Positions 22,722 to 33,814 of a DNA stretch of 64,000 nt are shown in pieces; the stretch's first letter is position 1; every line of letters starts with the position of its first letter. The stretch spans positions 79,946,861-80,010,860 of the forward strand of contig JAOWCC010000019.1 of NCBI GenBank assembly GCA_030867875.1, written 5' to 3'. A model generated the notes under the pieces. The model was not told the DNA's origin. It saw only the letters and a program-made list of their open reading frames with translations, and ran no database searches. Both the position numbers and the translations under genes were made by a program. This DNA comes from Actinernus sp. WN-2022. Lineage: Eukaryota > Cnidaria > Anthozoa > Actiniaria > Actinernidae.

Positions 22722-22782
22722 AGAGTACCAAAGCCATGACGTCACGTTGTCATGACATCAACATTTTCTGTTCTAAACAAAG
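22722..22782 (+). repeat. Left inverted repeat of ISL2EU-like copy 1
   Basis: It begins AGAGTACCAAAGCCA, then TGACGTCACGTTGTCATGAC and a TTCTGTTCTAAACAAA end. It contains the palindrome TGACGTCA, identical to the CREB/ATF consensus, less than 80 bp upstream of the nuclease ATG. Confidence 0.85.
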
Positions 22783-22809
22783 CCACGTTCGTTACCAGAA
22801 CTCACAACA

Positions 22810-24370
22810 ATGTCTTCGCTTTCGATTGCTTCGCTGATTTCTTTCTTCTCGGAAGAACAGAAATCAATCAAGAGAGGAGAGAACCACTTCAAGTCAGAAC
22901 ACATAGAGTATTTTGTTTATCATCAGGGTGTTTTGCGCGGGGAAGTTCACGCCAGCATGAAGAAGAAGGTCTACAAAGTCACGGTGAGTTGTCTAAGCGG
23001 CGGCCATGTTTCCTTCGACAAATGTTGTGCTAAAACTTTAGCTGTTGTTTAGTCTATATAGTAGGTTTTGACGTCAACTTGCACTTTTCCTGTAAAAACA
23101 TCTCGTAGCTAGGTAGAAGTGCGTGAATTTCGTATGCTTCTAGAGTTCGATGATGTGGACGAAAAAATGATAGGAGAGCTACGTGTAGCTTCGATAGCTT
23201 CAATTATCGATATGCCAGTAACAATTATCGATCTGCATCGTTTCGTACTACAGTACATCTCACTTACGTTTTTCTTATTTATTTTTCTTACCTTGACTTT
23301 AGATATATCTAGATGAAAAGAATGACATTAAATCTACGGAATGTGAATGTCCTCGAGGAGCATTCAAATGCAGTCACGCGGCTGCACTATTCATTCAGGG
23401 GATATATAACCTCAGTCGCACTGACATTGAGAACCAGTGGAAAAAAAAGAAGGCAATTTCTTCAATCAAGGCAGCACCTGAGATGTTTCCTCCGCCTAAG
23501 AATTACTGTCCTTTGTCGAGGCAGCCTACGCAAGACGATCGTGCGGCTCTGTACGAAGACTTGTGTAGTTATGGAAAATTCACTGGCCTTTGCTGGATCA
23601 TGAGCCCGGAACCCGCACCACTCACCCTCCCAATCACAACAGTAGAGGAGATTATTTATTCAGAGGAGTTTCTTGTGGCAGTTGGATTGGAGAAGCAGCT
23701 TGAGGTCCTGATCGACAAGATAAAGGTCCAGGAAGCTGCCATCAGACATATCAGTGCTCTCACCTTAGGTCAGCGAGACAACCCTTCCTGGCACCTGGTT
23801 AGAAGAGGACGGTTAACTGCCAGTAACTTTGGCTGTGTCATGAAGGCTAAGAGGGTGACCCCTTCCTTGATTAAGCGTCTTCTGGGAGATTATGATCTCT
23901 CGAGAGTAAAAGCAGTCGCCTGGGGTGTCACCAATGAGAGTGAGGATGTGAAGGCTTTCACAAGGTTGACTGGGTTTACTGCCACAGATACAGGTATATG
24001 GCTACATCCTTCTGGAATTCTTGGTGCCTCCCCAGATGGCCATGTTGGGAGTGATGGACTACTTGAGGTCAAATGTCCCTACTCAGAAAGGAACTCGACA
24101 ATGGATGAAGCCATCAAAAACAACACATTCTGCCTAGAGAAATGCAAAGATGGTTCATTTCTCTTAAAAAGAGAACATGTTTACTGGCACCAAGTTCAGG
24201 GACAGCTACATATCACAGGCAGAAAGATGGGCTACTTTGTTGTGTGGACCACAAAGGAAGCTGTGTGTATAGGAATCCAAAGGGATGAGTCATGGGGGGC
24301 TAATTTGGATACACTGCAGGATTTTTATCTTCACCATATCTTCCCCAAGATTGTAAATGGTGAATTATAG
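22810..24370 (+). CDS. SWIM zinc finger-YqaJ nuclease, two exons, intact
   Basis: Exon 1 is 22810-22983, ending ACG/GTGAGT; exon 2 is 23303-24370, starting after CCTTGACTTTAG. Both are phase 0, giving about 413 residues. Exon 2 opens with a SWIM finger (CECPRGAFKCSH), then a linker, then a YqaJ/lambda-exonuclease-type core: LTASNFG, WGVTNE, GASPDG, LEVKCPY and QVQGQLHITG. The last four supply the E, D, ExK and Q residues expected at the metal site. A role in processing DNA ends during transposition is plausible but unproven. No stop or frame shift interrupts it, unlike the neighbouring transposase. Confidence 0.82.
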
Positions 24371-24735
24371 GCCATGATATTATTTTGGGTGAGGCTTAAG
24401 GGGGTATTTGTTTTGTTTTTATTTATGCGATGCAGCCAACATTTCATGTAACACATTATTTTGTTTTCAAATACAGCTGTATATTTCATGTTTAATTAAA
24501 CTGCCAATTTCTGTAAGTATTATTACCCTCCCCCTCCCCCCGATAAAAAATCAACGGTCCCTGCACATCCAACATGGACAATGACCCAGCCACATAAAAT
24601 ATCCATTCTCTTTAATTTCTATTAATACTGGAATAAACAATATATATATATGTATGTATACGTGTATTTATCACAAATTGATACAAATGTACCTCTTTTG
24701 TTTACTGGTACCAGAATGATTATATACATAATCCT

Positions 24736-26173
24736 CTACTCAAAGTCTGTGCCTTCACAGCCTTCCTTGATAAGAGGGAACTGCAAATTAACAAGTGCTG
24801 CACTTAACTGAAAAAGAATGTCAACATAGCCTCTCAAATATGCTGGAATGAAGCTTAGGATTTTAAAGTCTTTAAGCCTTGCATTGGCTCTTTCTAAATG
24901 TATTCGGCATCGTGCAATTGATTTTGTAGCTATGGCTTCACTCTCTGTAAACTTAGCATTATTAAGGAATGGTGGGATGTTTACAGATACATTATTTGGA
25001 ACAATATCCTGAATAAGGAATCCTTTATCTGCTAAAATTAAGTCTCCAGGAAAAAAATACTTCAAAAGGCCTGATTGCTGCACTATAGCCTTATCAGATA
25101 TTGAGCCAGGGTAATTAGCTTACTAACATAAGTAATGACTGCATTTGGCGCAACACCAACAATAACTTTGAATGAATTCATTCCCCTGTAAATGGAATAA
25201 GTTGCATTCTGCTGGCTCATTAGGCCAGGTCACTGCAACTTCAATATCAGTACAATCTATGATTATTCTGCAAGTACCATATTGGGAAAAGGAGGAAGGT
25301 GCACGGCTATCTTGTTCTTATCTCTTGAGGGAATTGTTGTCATTATGTCATTAAATAAAATACTATGCAAAACATGAATAAAAGTAGTAACAATATTTGC
25401 TATAGTCGAATCACTGCAACAAAATAATTGAGCTAGATGAAGGTTGGTATAATTCTGTCTTACTTTCATAAGGGTAATAAAAATCTGGTCTTCAAATGAA
25501 ATTGCCTCAACTTTCCAACCACAAAAATAAATTATTGATTCTTTAAATCTCAGGGCATGTCTGACAACAATATCAAAAACCTCTTTGGTTGGAAGAGCAG
25601 TCTCCATTCGGATAACATTGGGGCTTAGTGTAGACACAGAGTAACGACTTCGCTGGTATTGTTCAGTTGCTTTGTGCTGTTCAAGCTCCCTGGTTTTCAT
25701 CTCCAATTCTGCTTCCAATATTACCTGAACTGGATTAGCTCTTCCAGCAGCTTTACACTTTTGTTCATCATGTTCTTTCTTATAGGACTCGACCATATCT
25801 TGAATATTTACGCTGGTGTTTGGACTTTGTTTCTTTGTCTTTTTTTTTGGTGGGCCATCTGAAGGAAACAGCTTTTTCTCATTTCTTTGATGAATCTCTG
25901 GGCCATTGGATTTATTAGCATCTCTGAAATGACAGCTACACACACGTGAATGCGGTCCGGGTTCTCTGTCTTTTCGCCTGATAAAGATACAATTTAAGGT
26001 CAGAACAGATTCGCTGTAAGTCTTATTAAAAAATATGACTGTAAATCAAACCTTAGCAAAACGACCCAACGCTTGTACTCTTCTTTCTTCTTTGCCTTGT
26101 TTGGGAAGCCAAAGAACTTGCACGTGTGGCTCTCTGAATGGTGGTTACACTCTGGAGCGAAGCAATGAACCAT
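24736..26173 (-). pseudogene. THAP-DDE (HARBI1-like) transposase, frame-broken
   Basis: Exon 1 (26173 to 26052) starts at an ATG and encodes a THAP finger (CFAPECNHH, FFGFPNK, YKRWVVLL), ending AAG/GTTTGA. Exon 2 starts at 25977 after TTTATCAG and joins in phase, completing the finger (CSCHF). Then come a Lys-rich linker, a coiled-coil-like Glu/Lys stretch and a helix-turn-helix-like region (LAQLFCCSDSTIANIV). The DDE core is spread over different frames: the first Asp region (IIIDCTDIEV) near 25.26 kb, then SISDKA and LADKGF near 25.05 kb, and HLERANARLKDF near 24.87 kb. Breaks lie near 25275, 25190 and 25110. Confidence 0.8.
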
Positions 26174-26371
26174 ACTTCTAACGCACACTGCAACTGACAA
26201 CAAGTTGACTAGCTCGTGAAAATATCCGCGTTCAACTTCTTTCTTTTCCGTTTTTAACGTTCGCCTTCCGTAAATAATGCTGTTCGCCTTCAATTCGCTA
26301 TGTTATATACACTAGAACGCTTGCAAACCCAAGTACTTTTGATCAAAATACGAGAGCAACATAGTCACCGC

Positions 26372-26432
26372 CGTTTGTTTAGAACAGAAAATTTTGATGT
26401 CATGGCAACGTGACGTCACACTTCTCCACTCT
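26372..26432 (-). repeat. Right inverted repeat of ISL2EU-like copy 1
   Basis: Inverse of the left end with a few differences; the outer end reads ACTCT before the AT duplication. It also carries TGACGTCA, oriented toward the transposase gene. Confidence 0.85.
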
Positions 26433-26434
26433 AT

Positions 26435-27346
26435 TACCAATAGATGTAAATTGCTTTCTATTACATAAATTTGACTGAAACCAATTTAAAGCAATCCCAT
26501 AATGTTCCAGCTTATGAATTAAGATGTCATGGTTAACTGTGTCAAAGGCTTTGCTAAAGTCAAGGAAAAGCCCACAAGAAGTAGTTCCCTTTTCAATAGC
26601 TTGTTGAATTTTATCAATTATAGAAAGGATTGCATGTGTTGTTTAGAGTATAATATATGTTGTTTTTCAAGATAATTGATTAAACATTTAGACATTAATT
26701 TTTGAAGCAGTTGATTAAATATGGATAAAAGGGAAATAGGTCGATAGTTATTTAATAAAAAAGAAGAACCCTTTTTAAATACAGGAATTACTCTAGCAAT
26801 TATAAAATTATTTGGGACAATTCCATTAGAAAAGGAATAGTTAAATAAGATTTCTAGAGGTTTTGAAATTAGATTTCTGAGTAATTTAAGAAGATTTACA
26901 GGAATACCGAAGGGTCCTGTGGCCCTGTTTGAATTTAAATTTGTTATTTCTTCTTCAATCTCAGATTGAGTAACTAGGAAGACAAAAAAGCTATTGGCCT
27001 GAGAATAATTTAGATATAAAGTAAAAGAGGTCTCAGTATATGGTATACTACTAGAAAGTCTATTTCCTATATTGGTGAAATAATCATTGAATGCATTTGC
27101 AATCGCCGAGGGATCAGTTAATACCTGGTCATCTTTTATAATTTTAGTAGGGTAATTTACTTTTTTAGATTTTAAAGAAATTATCTGCAATACCCTTCCA
27201 GGTATTTTTTATATCATTGTTATGTTTTTGAAATTAGTTGGTATAATATGTTTTTTTGCTACTGGCAATCAAATGCTTTAATTTATTATGGTAATACTTT
27301 TACTTGGAATGATAATAATCATTCTTTGTATTTATGTACTGTTTAA
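26435..27346 (-). mobile_element. LINE-A, middle segment (start of reverse transcriptase)
   Basis: The minus strand reads IANAFNDYFTNIGNRL, EIEEEITNLNSNRATGP, RVIPVFKKGS and NYRPISLLSIFNQLLQKLMS, the standard front of a CR1/Jockey-group reverse transcriptase. It continues across the ISL2EU insertion into 22719. Stops and shifts show it is dead. Confidence 0.85.
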
Positions 27347-28277
27347 AACACGAACAGCAGTGTTTTATCAAGCCGGTTTAAAAATTCGAGGGCGAAGCCC
27401 GATAAAACACGTGATAAAACACGTGCTGTGAGTGTTTTAAACGGCTCAAAAACGCTTTAAGAATGCAATGAAAGAAAGACGCACATCTCAAGGGAATGGT
27501 TACTTAATGAACCATTGAACCTTTGTATTCACAACGCCATGCAAAATATTCGAGTAATCACCGCCTGCAATTATGAACATCTCAAGGGAATGACATGAAG
27601 AAATTACCATACTATGTTGTTTGAAGCGGCGTTTCGCAATGCAAGAAGAACCTGCACTTGAAGGATTTGGTGTCGTGGTTTACCTCTATAAAGTTCAATA
27701 CTTGGAAAGCGATGTGACTGACATGACGGCAGACTGAAAATGTTTGACTCCGGCACAAAATATGTAAGTTTCATGCACGTTTTTATTATTTTACGGCTTT
27801 GAGTTTGGTTTAATAATTGGAACTAAACAGTGGCTCGGTAAACAAGTAATGGTAGTTGGATAACTTCATTTAAAAAATATTATCTGTGTAGTATCTCGGT
27901 AGTCTGCTGATATTAGTAAATTTAGTGCAATTTTTTTATCTAGGTACCTTATGTTCCGTGTAGTTTTTGCTATCTTTGGGTCTTTATCAGTGAATTCTTA
28001 AATAGGATGAAACTTTATATAAAATTTCATGTTCATTGGTATTCTTTATATAAAACGTTCATCCTAATTAGCAATTCAATGAGAAAGCTGGAACATCAAT
28101 AGAAATTCCATTGTCTCAATCATTAACCCCGTTTCCCCCTGGGATAGAATTCAAATCCCTCCGCGGGCCTTTTAGAATGATGAGATTTTATCAGGTATAA
28201 AGGGGCATGCACGTGACTGATTCGCTTCATCTGATTGGACAAAATGCTCATTAATTATTCATGAGTTTTTGAAATAT
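27347..28277. mobile_element. 931-bp insertion in LINE-A, no clear terminal repeats
   Basis: TGTTTAA occurs at 27340-27346 and again at 28278-28284. Joining the flanks with a single copy gives continuous LINE sequence (KNKLLKQYINTKND), so this is a genuine insert with a 7-bp duplication. It starts AACACGAACAGCAGTG and includes several copies of ACACG(T/A) and AGTGTTTTA phrases near its left end. I find no inverted ends and no coding sequence, so the class is open. Confidence 0.6.
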
Positions 28278-28284
28278 TGTTTAA

Positions 28285-29316
28285 GTAACTTGTTCTTAGA
28301 ATGTATAGAGGTTTTTAAACCTGTTGTGATCCAAGGTTTATAGTGGAACTTTAGTTGTTTGTTTGTTAATTGCTTAATAGGGATATGTTTATCAATTTAT
28401 TTATTTATTTCACTATAGAATGATTCAAAAATAGAATTAACATCATTTTTATTCAAGAAACACATGTTCCAGTCTATAGTTGCATATCGTGTATCAAAGC
28501 TGGCTCATCTAAAGTAGAAAAATCTCTTTTAATTTTTTTATGCTTTTTTGAGGGATAGGAAAACTTATCTAGAATTAGAAAATTTGGAAGATGATCAGTG
28601 AGGTCATAAATAATGTTGCCACTAGTAGTGTGATGATCAAGATAATTCAAAAATATGTTATCAATTAAAGTAGCAGAGTGATCTGTTATTCTAGTGGGTT
28701 GAAGAATATGAGGTTGAAAAAAATATGAATTCATAGAGTTAATAAATTCTTCTGTAGTACTATTAGATTAAAAATTTAACAGGTTGATATTAAAGTCTCC
28801 CATGATAATGCACTTTTTGTTTTCTTTTTGAATTTGTTCAATTTTTTCAAAAAAAGACTTCATGGAATTTTCAAAATTTGAATTTGGATGTCTATAAACA
28901 GTGCCACAAAGTATATTACCATGAGTTTGGCTTTCAATTTCTACCCAAATAGATTCATAATCTTCAGTTGTAGAGTGAATATCATTTCTTGCCCTATGTT
29001 GCATATCTTGTTTAATATACAAACCCACACCTCCCGCAAGGGAGATACTAGGTTGGTATATGAAGTCATAACCAGGCAAGGAAATATTTAAAGTAGGATC
29101 AGGCTGTATGTTATATTTAAGTTCAGAAAGACCAATTACATTAAAGTTAAGTTGTAAATCAGCTAGCATTGTAGTAAGATTGTCAAAGTTTGCATTTAGA
29201 CTCCTAATGTTGCAATGTATGGCAGAAAAGGAGTTACTATGAAAATCATGTGGAGTGTGATATTTAAAGTTTACCTGTGAGGTCAGATGATAATCTATGT
29301 CTACATTATCAAGACT
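28285..29316 (-). mobile_element. LINE-A, 5' segment (AP endonuclease)
   Basis: The minus strand encodes an apurinic-type endonuclease: SAIHCNIRSLNANFDNL, VIGLSELKYN, GGVGLYIKQD, CGTVYRHPNSN, MGDFNINLLNF, then after a small break TRITDHSATLIDNIF and LTDHLPNF. The apparent ATG lies in the adjacent repeat, so the true 5' end is lost at the junction near 29316. Confidence 0.85.
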
Positions 29317-29707
29317 CAAGGGCACCCAACGAGTACTTTTTGAAATTCGTTTGAAACCAGTTGTATGCAGCTTATCTAGCCATTTTAATGCGCCTACTCA
29401 GATGTCTTTTGACATATTCTAGAAAGCTATTAGCTGTTCGGATTTTCTAGGTGGAAATTGCGTCAACCGAAAATACTATGACAAAATATTCCCGGCCTAC
29501 GAATTTGTTAGTAGTCTAGAACATAAGAAGAATTTTCTAGCCCAAGTAACTTCATGTTGCAAAGTTTTGTGGAGGTACGATTTTTTTAGGGATTCTTTTT
29601 TCCTGTTCTGACTCTATTGATCAGACGAATTGGGACGTACGAATATTTTAGGAAAACCTTTTAGTCTCCCTTTTCTTCTATAATTTTCTAGGGATTGAAA
29701 ACATTAT
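29317..29707 (+). mobile_element. Truncated copy of the CAAGGGCACCC element
   Basis: It starts CAAGGGCACCCAACGAGTAC and closely follows the outer element at 41721 and 45207-45500, but stops at GGGATTGAAAAC without the right end. It abuts the 5' end of LINE-A. Confidence 0.75.
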
Positions 29708-30136
29708 TACTAATAGTATTAAATGGAAATATTTGAGATCTACAATGAAAACAGAGCCATACATCACAAGTCCTAGAAAAGTAATTGTATTCTTTTCTAG
29801 ATAAAGTCGAACATTTCAAATGATACCATCTCAGACAACAATCACATTCTATAGCTCTCGAATTATCTTCGACAATCTTAGTACAATTTCAACATTGACT
29901 TATAGTCATTTAAAGACAATATGGTACAAATATAAATCTGCAGTTAATATACAAACGTCCTGAACTTGACCTTGAGTAGCCTAGGGTTTGGCTGTCTGTG
30001 CCATAGTCATAGCACTCACGACGCATCAGTTTAGGATGGAGAGAATTGTTTACCGTACTTTGTATATAGTTTATGTATGTCCGTCTCGTTGGAAATATTC
30101 AAAGCTTCACTGTCATTATTTTTCCTTAAAAATATC
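29708..30136. other. Non-coding stretch, nothing recognised
   Basis: AT-rich sequence with no open frame or repeat that I can place. Confidence 0.4.
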
Positions 30137-30440
30137 TTACCCTGGCGGGTCCAAATGAAGTGAAAGTTGAGTTCCCTCTTTGCTCGTCCAGAATAAAGCC
30201 TTATTTTTCTTAGTAAGACTTTCTGAAAGAAAAATCTTCCATTCCACAGATCTTGTGAAACCTAACTCTTTGATAGTGTTGTCTTTGAGAGCTTTTCTTG
30301 CATTAAAATATTTGTCACGCAGCTCCCGACGCATAAATTTCACAATTATAGCGGGGTGTCGTGTTTGCGATGAGCTTGAACTTGGAACTGGAAGGCGATG
30401 GCTAATCGAGATATCATCTTACATCTGCAACTAATTTATG
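30137..30440 (-). pseudogene. LINE ORF1 fragment
   Basis: The minus strand reads DISISHRLPVPSSS, then AIIVKFMRRELRDKYFNARK and ITKELGF-like sequence ending SLTKKNKALFW. This matches the nucleic-acid-binding part of the first ORF of many invertebrate LINEs. It is cut at both sides; the last residues near 30170 already look out of register. Confidence 0.65.
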
Positions 30441-30609
30441 CATCGTGAACCGGCTATCTGCTACGTCATCAGTATGGAATTTTCTGCCTCGCTCCCCAGA
30501 CGTCTCTTTCGCGAGTGGGGAGCGATAAGAGTCGGCTGGTTTCCCAGGCTATAGTTTAGAGAGCCTTTCAGATAAAAGAGGAATTTATGACAGCCAATCA
30601 AGCCGTTTC

Positions 30610-30908
30610 TAGAGCGGTTTTCAGTTGAGTGTAATAAAACCAAAACCAAAGTAATTACATAGCCAATCACAGGAGCAAGTGAAAACACAATGAGCCAATC
30701 ACGAACTGAAGTAATTCACGATTGGTTTTACTTGCATGACCCAATCACGAGGCAAAGTAAACGCAATCGTCGATACTGTCGCTAAAACAAAACCTGATTG
30801 AGTGATTGCGTTTAATTTGGTTTTAGTTTAGAACTTGATTGGCTGATAATTAGAAAACATTTCTCACAGCCAAATAGTATTTTCGACACTCAATCGAAAA
30901 CCGCTCTA
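30610..30908. mobile_element. TA-flanked MITE, GAGCGGTTTTC termini
   Basis: 295 bp (30612-30906) with inverted ends GAGCGGTTTTCAGTTGAGTG and its counterpart CACTCAATCGAAAACCGCTC, flanked by TA on both sides. The interior repeats AGCCAATCAC and similar CCAAT-type phrases several times. It fits a Tc1/mariner-type non-autonomous element. Confidence 0.85.
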
Positions 30909-31650
30909 TAGCAAACATATTTGTTATTGTTTGTTATTTCGAGGGGAGGAGGGGTAAGAAGGCTTATACTACATGTTTGGGCCTGTTCCGGCCGAACTGT
31001 TTAGATATTTGAAAACTGTTTTCGTTTGACATTGCGCGCGGGCTGCCTGTGGCCGAAAGTCACGTGACTTACGGCATTCTTGAATGCATGCATTGCAGAG
31101 CCAGTTTTAATTTGGGCTACGAAAATCCCTTTTGTACTACCATTGTCTCGCCCAGCCGCGGAGAATTGTAAGTTAAGACGTTCATTTACCCCAGGAGTCT
31201 GTTTTGGGCACAATTTCAGTTTGTAATTCATTGAATTTATTTATTCGTGCTAGTTTTCACCGTACGCTTGTAATCTGCTGTTGTTGTTATCAAGGTAAAG
31301 GAGTGAAATTTATAGTGCGACGATCAGTTGAAATATATGTGCCCTGGTTCGGGCCCACAACGAGAAAAAAATCTCCGTAGAAAATCGAGTGAAAGTGCTG
31401 ATTTTCGAGCGATGAATGCCTCAAATGAACAAGACTTGGGAATCGACTCGCCAGTGTGGAATGGAATACAAGGAACCCGAACCCGGAATGGATCGTGGGA
31501 TGCCCGATCTTCCAATTCAGAACCCAATTGAAATTTCTACAGTGGTTATTGGAGATACTACCAGGTCACCTCCTATTTTGACCACACGAAATTAATGGTC
31601 ATTTACTTCGCCCAAGGCCCCTACAAAATGTTCAGGTTGATTTTACCGAA
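30909..31650. other. Non-coding; possible upstream part of the BEL/Pao remnant
   Basis: It includes another GGGCTGCCTGTGG phrase at about 31043. I could not identify an LTR. Open frames on both strands at 31324-31531 mirror each other and lack family resemblance. Confidence 0.35.
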
Positions 31651-31827
31651 TTGGAGCGCCAAAGGGCATTACGTGAACAACACAGCCTGGCAATGTTGTG
31701 GACAAACATTAGTAAAGAAATTGATAATCTATTACAGCGACTTCATACACAACTTTACACCCAGAGGACGCCAAGGAAACTGCTGACTGTCTGTCAAATA
31801 AATGGAAATACTTTGAGGTGTTACACA

Positions 31828-31959
31828 CTCCTCAGGCGCGGATCCAGACCGGTTTAACCAGATTTAAGGGGGAGGGGGTTCAGTAAAATTTCCAATGAGT
31901 TGGGAAGTCGGAAACCGGTCAGATTTTTCAGATTTTTTTCTGGATCCGCGCCTGCTCCT
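31828..31959. mobile_element. 122-bp MITE inside BEL/Pao gag
   Basis: Perfect 16-bp inverted ends (CAGGCGCGGATCCAGA) at 31833 and 31954, flanked by CTCCT on both sides. Removing it joins two gag segments, so it came later than the BEL/Pao element. Confidence 0.75.
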
Positions 31960-32590
31960 GGTGGTTTATCTTAGTGGTATAAATGATCGGAAGCGTTTGG
32001 ATTACTTACGATATACCTACCTGAAAAGGGATACAGAAAATATTGTTCAAGAGTTTGAAATCAAAATGAAACAGATGAACACAAACATAAGAACCAAATG
32101 GAACCCGGAAATTTCGGATCGGACACAGAGACATGACGATAACGCATCAGTTTGCAGTGACAATTCTCGTACGTCAATTAAGGTCTTCAGCAGCCTCGTC
32201 GTTCTCATTGCGGAAGAAAACGCTGAAAAAGCGCTCGTCGCCAAAATGAAGCTGGATTTAGCTAAGGCTAGAGCAAAGGAGGATGCTGAGGCGGCCATGA
32301 TGGCTCATGAACAGAAGCAGAGAATTGGAATAGAACTGAGGCGCCTTGATGAAGAAGTCACAGTGGCTGAACTGGAATGGAAAATTGAGACAGAATATGA
32401 CGAAGAAACGGGGCTGGTGCCAGCCATGGTTGGACCCTTGTCGGTATCAACTTTCCTAGTTGACAGACAATCGCACAGCACCCCGTTTATTCCTGTACCG
32501 GACGATGCGTCTAAGGAACAACGTAATACTGTCCGGCCCACTGTTGAAGTAGCCGTGACTCGCAACACTCAAATGACAAGCAAGTCGACG
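31955..32590 (+). pseudogene. BEL/Pao gag-like fragment
   Basis: About 200 codons, with an Ala/Glu/Lys-rich coiled-coil-like middle (EKALVAKMKLDLAKARAKED) and a Thr/Val-rich end. The upstream ATG at 31895 lies in the inserted MITE and is not the gag start. The region fits a BEL gag by position and composition only. Confidence 0.5.
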
Positions 32591-33716
32591 TAGAGGCGAT
32601 ATTCCATCAGATCCGTGTACGGAAAGAAGACCAAGATGCTCTGCGGTTTCTTTGGTGGACGCCCAGTTATGATGATCCTCCTGATGTCTACGTGATGCAA
32701 GTGCACATCTTCGGAGCTGCGTCGTCTCCTTGTGTTGCTAACTCCACTCTCCGGCGAGTTTCGGATGACAATGCGGGGGACTTCAGCACAAGTGCAGTGG
32801 CAGCGGTGAAGAAGAATTTCTACGTTAATGATGCCCTACCCTCCATCATTGATGAGTAATCTGCAGTTTACTTGGCCTCTGATATGGCCAGCATCCTTAG
32901 CCTCTGATATGGCCAGCATCCTTAGCCGTGGTGGTTTCCGCCTAACGAAGTTCTCATCGAACAGTAAGACGGTCCTAGCCGCGCAAACATGGAATCTAAG
33001 AGGGACAGTGAAACGCTGGTGCTGTTTATTTATCTGTCTGACTACCCGTAGTGTAAACCCGGAAGTAGTGACCTCTATGCATGGACACTGACGATTTGAT
33101 CATGTGCCTGCGACGATTCATGAACCGTCGAGGCGAAATAACGGAACTAAGCTGTGATAATGGATCAAATTTCGTTGGTGGAGAACGAGAGTTGAGAGAG
33201 AGCCTCAAACAGTGGAACCAGGAGCAAATTTAGTGCGAGCTTATCCAACGCGGTTGTAAATGGATCTTCCAACTTCCCACTGCATCGAGTATATATGTCG
33301 GGAATATGGGAACGAAAAGGTTCGCAGCGCGAAGACGGTACTGAAGTCGATCGTCGGGTCGCAAATAGTAACTGACACAGTACTTCAGACAGTACTCACT
33401 TAAGTGGAAAGAGGCTCTGACTGCTAACTCAGACAATCCGTACGACCTGAAGCCCCTAATGCCTCCTCACTTTCTGATGCAGAGGAAGACCATTTGCTTA
33501 CCGCCAGCGGTTTTCGACAAGACCGACGTATACAGGAGGAAATGGAGACAAGTGCAGTTCCTAGCTGACGTATTCTGGAAGAGGTGGCTCAAGGAATATT
33601 TGCCTTCCCTACAAGGCAGAGGCAAATCGCGCACGCCTTAGGTCTTGCCTAATGTTAAACCTAATACGCTCGTGCTATTAGTTGACAACAACGCACACAG
33701 GGGCCGTTGGAGTCTT

Positions 33717-33813
33717 GGATATACTATTGTATATACTGTATGATTTGATATATTACTGTATGATTTGATATATTACTGTATGATTTGATATATTATTGTA
33801 TGCTTTGATATAT
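33717..33813. repeat. Minisatellite TGTATGATTTGATATATTAC, left block
   Basis: Four to five units of about 20-22 bp. The same unit continues at 35133 beyond the tandem MITE pair. Confidence 0.85.
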
Positions 33814-33814
33814 A

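Larger units (their letters stand above)
22722..26432. mobile_element. ISL2EU-like DNA transposon, copy 1 (transposase broken)
   Basis: A 3711-bp element with about 60-bp inverted repeats, flanked by AT at 22720-22721 and 26433-26434. It encodes a SWIM-YqaJ protein on the plus strand and a THAP-DDE transposase on the minus strand, convergently. The combination of THAP-DDE transposase, a YqaJ nuclease and a 2-bp target duplication is what I know for the ISL2EU group of the PIF/Harbinger-related superfamilies. It sits inside LINE-A; taking out the element and one AT restores the LINE-A frame, which fixes the boundaries. Confidence 0.85.
31651..33720 (+). mobile_element. Decayed BEL/Pao retrotransposon
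   Basis: Plus-strand remains in normal order. A gag-like helical region runs from about 31651 to 32590. Reverse transcriptase follows at 32600-32850 (VDVEAIFHQIRV, LRFLWWTPS, FGAASSPCVAN, NFYVNDALPS). Integrase is at 33080-33240 (RRFMNRRGEITEL, CDNGSNFVGGERELRESLKQ). The pol tail is at 33459-33720 (LPPAVFDKTDVYRRKWRQVQ, FWKRWLKEYLPSLQ). Much of pol is deleted, many frames are broken, and I see no LTRs. Confidence 0.8.

Noticed and set aside
31895..31954. Start of the BEL gag-like ORF at 31895
   Set aside because: This ATG lies inside the 122-bp MITE inserted in gag.
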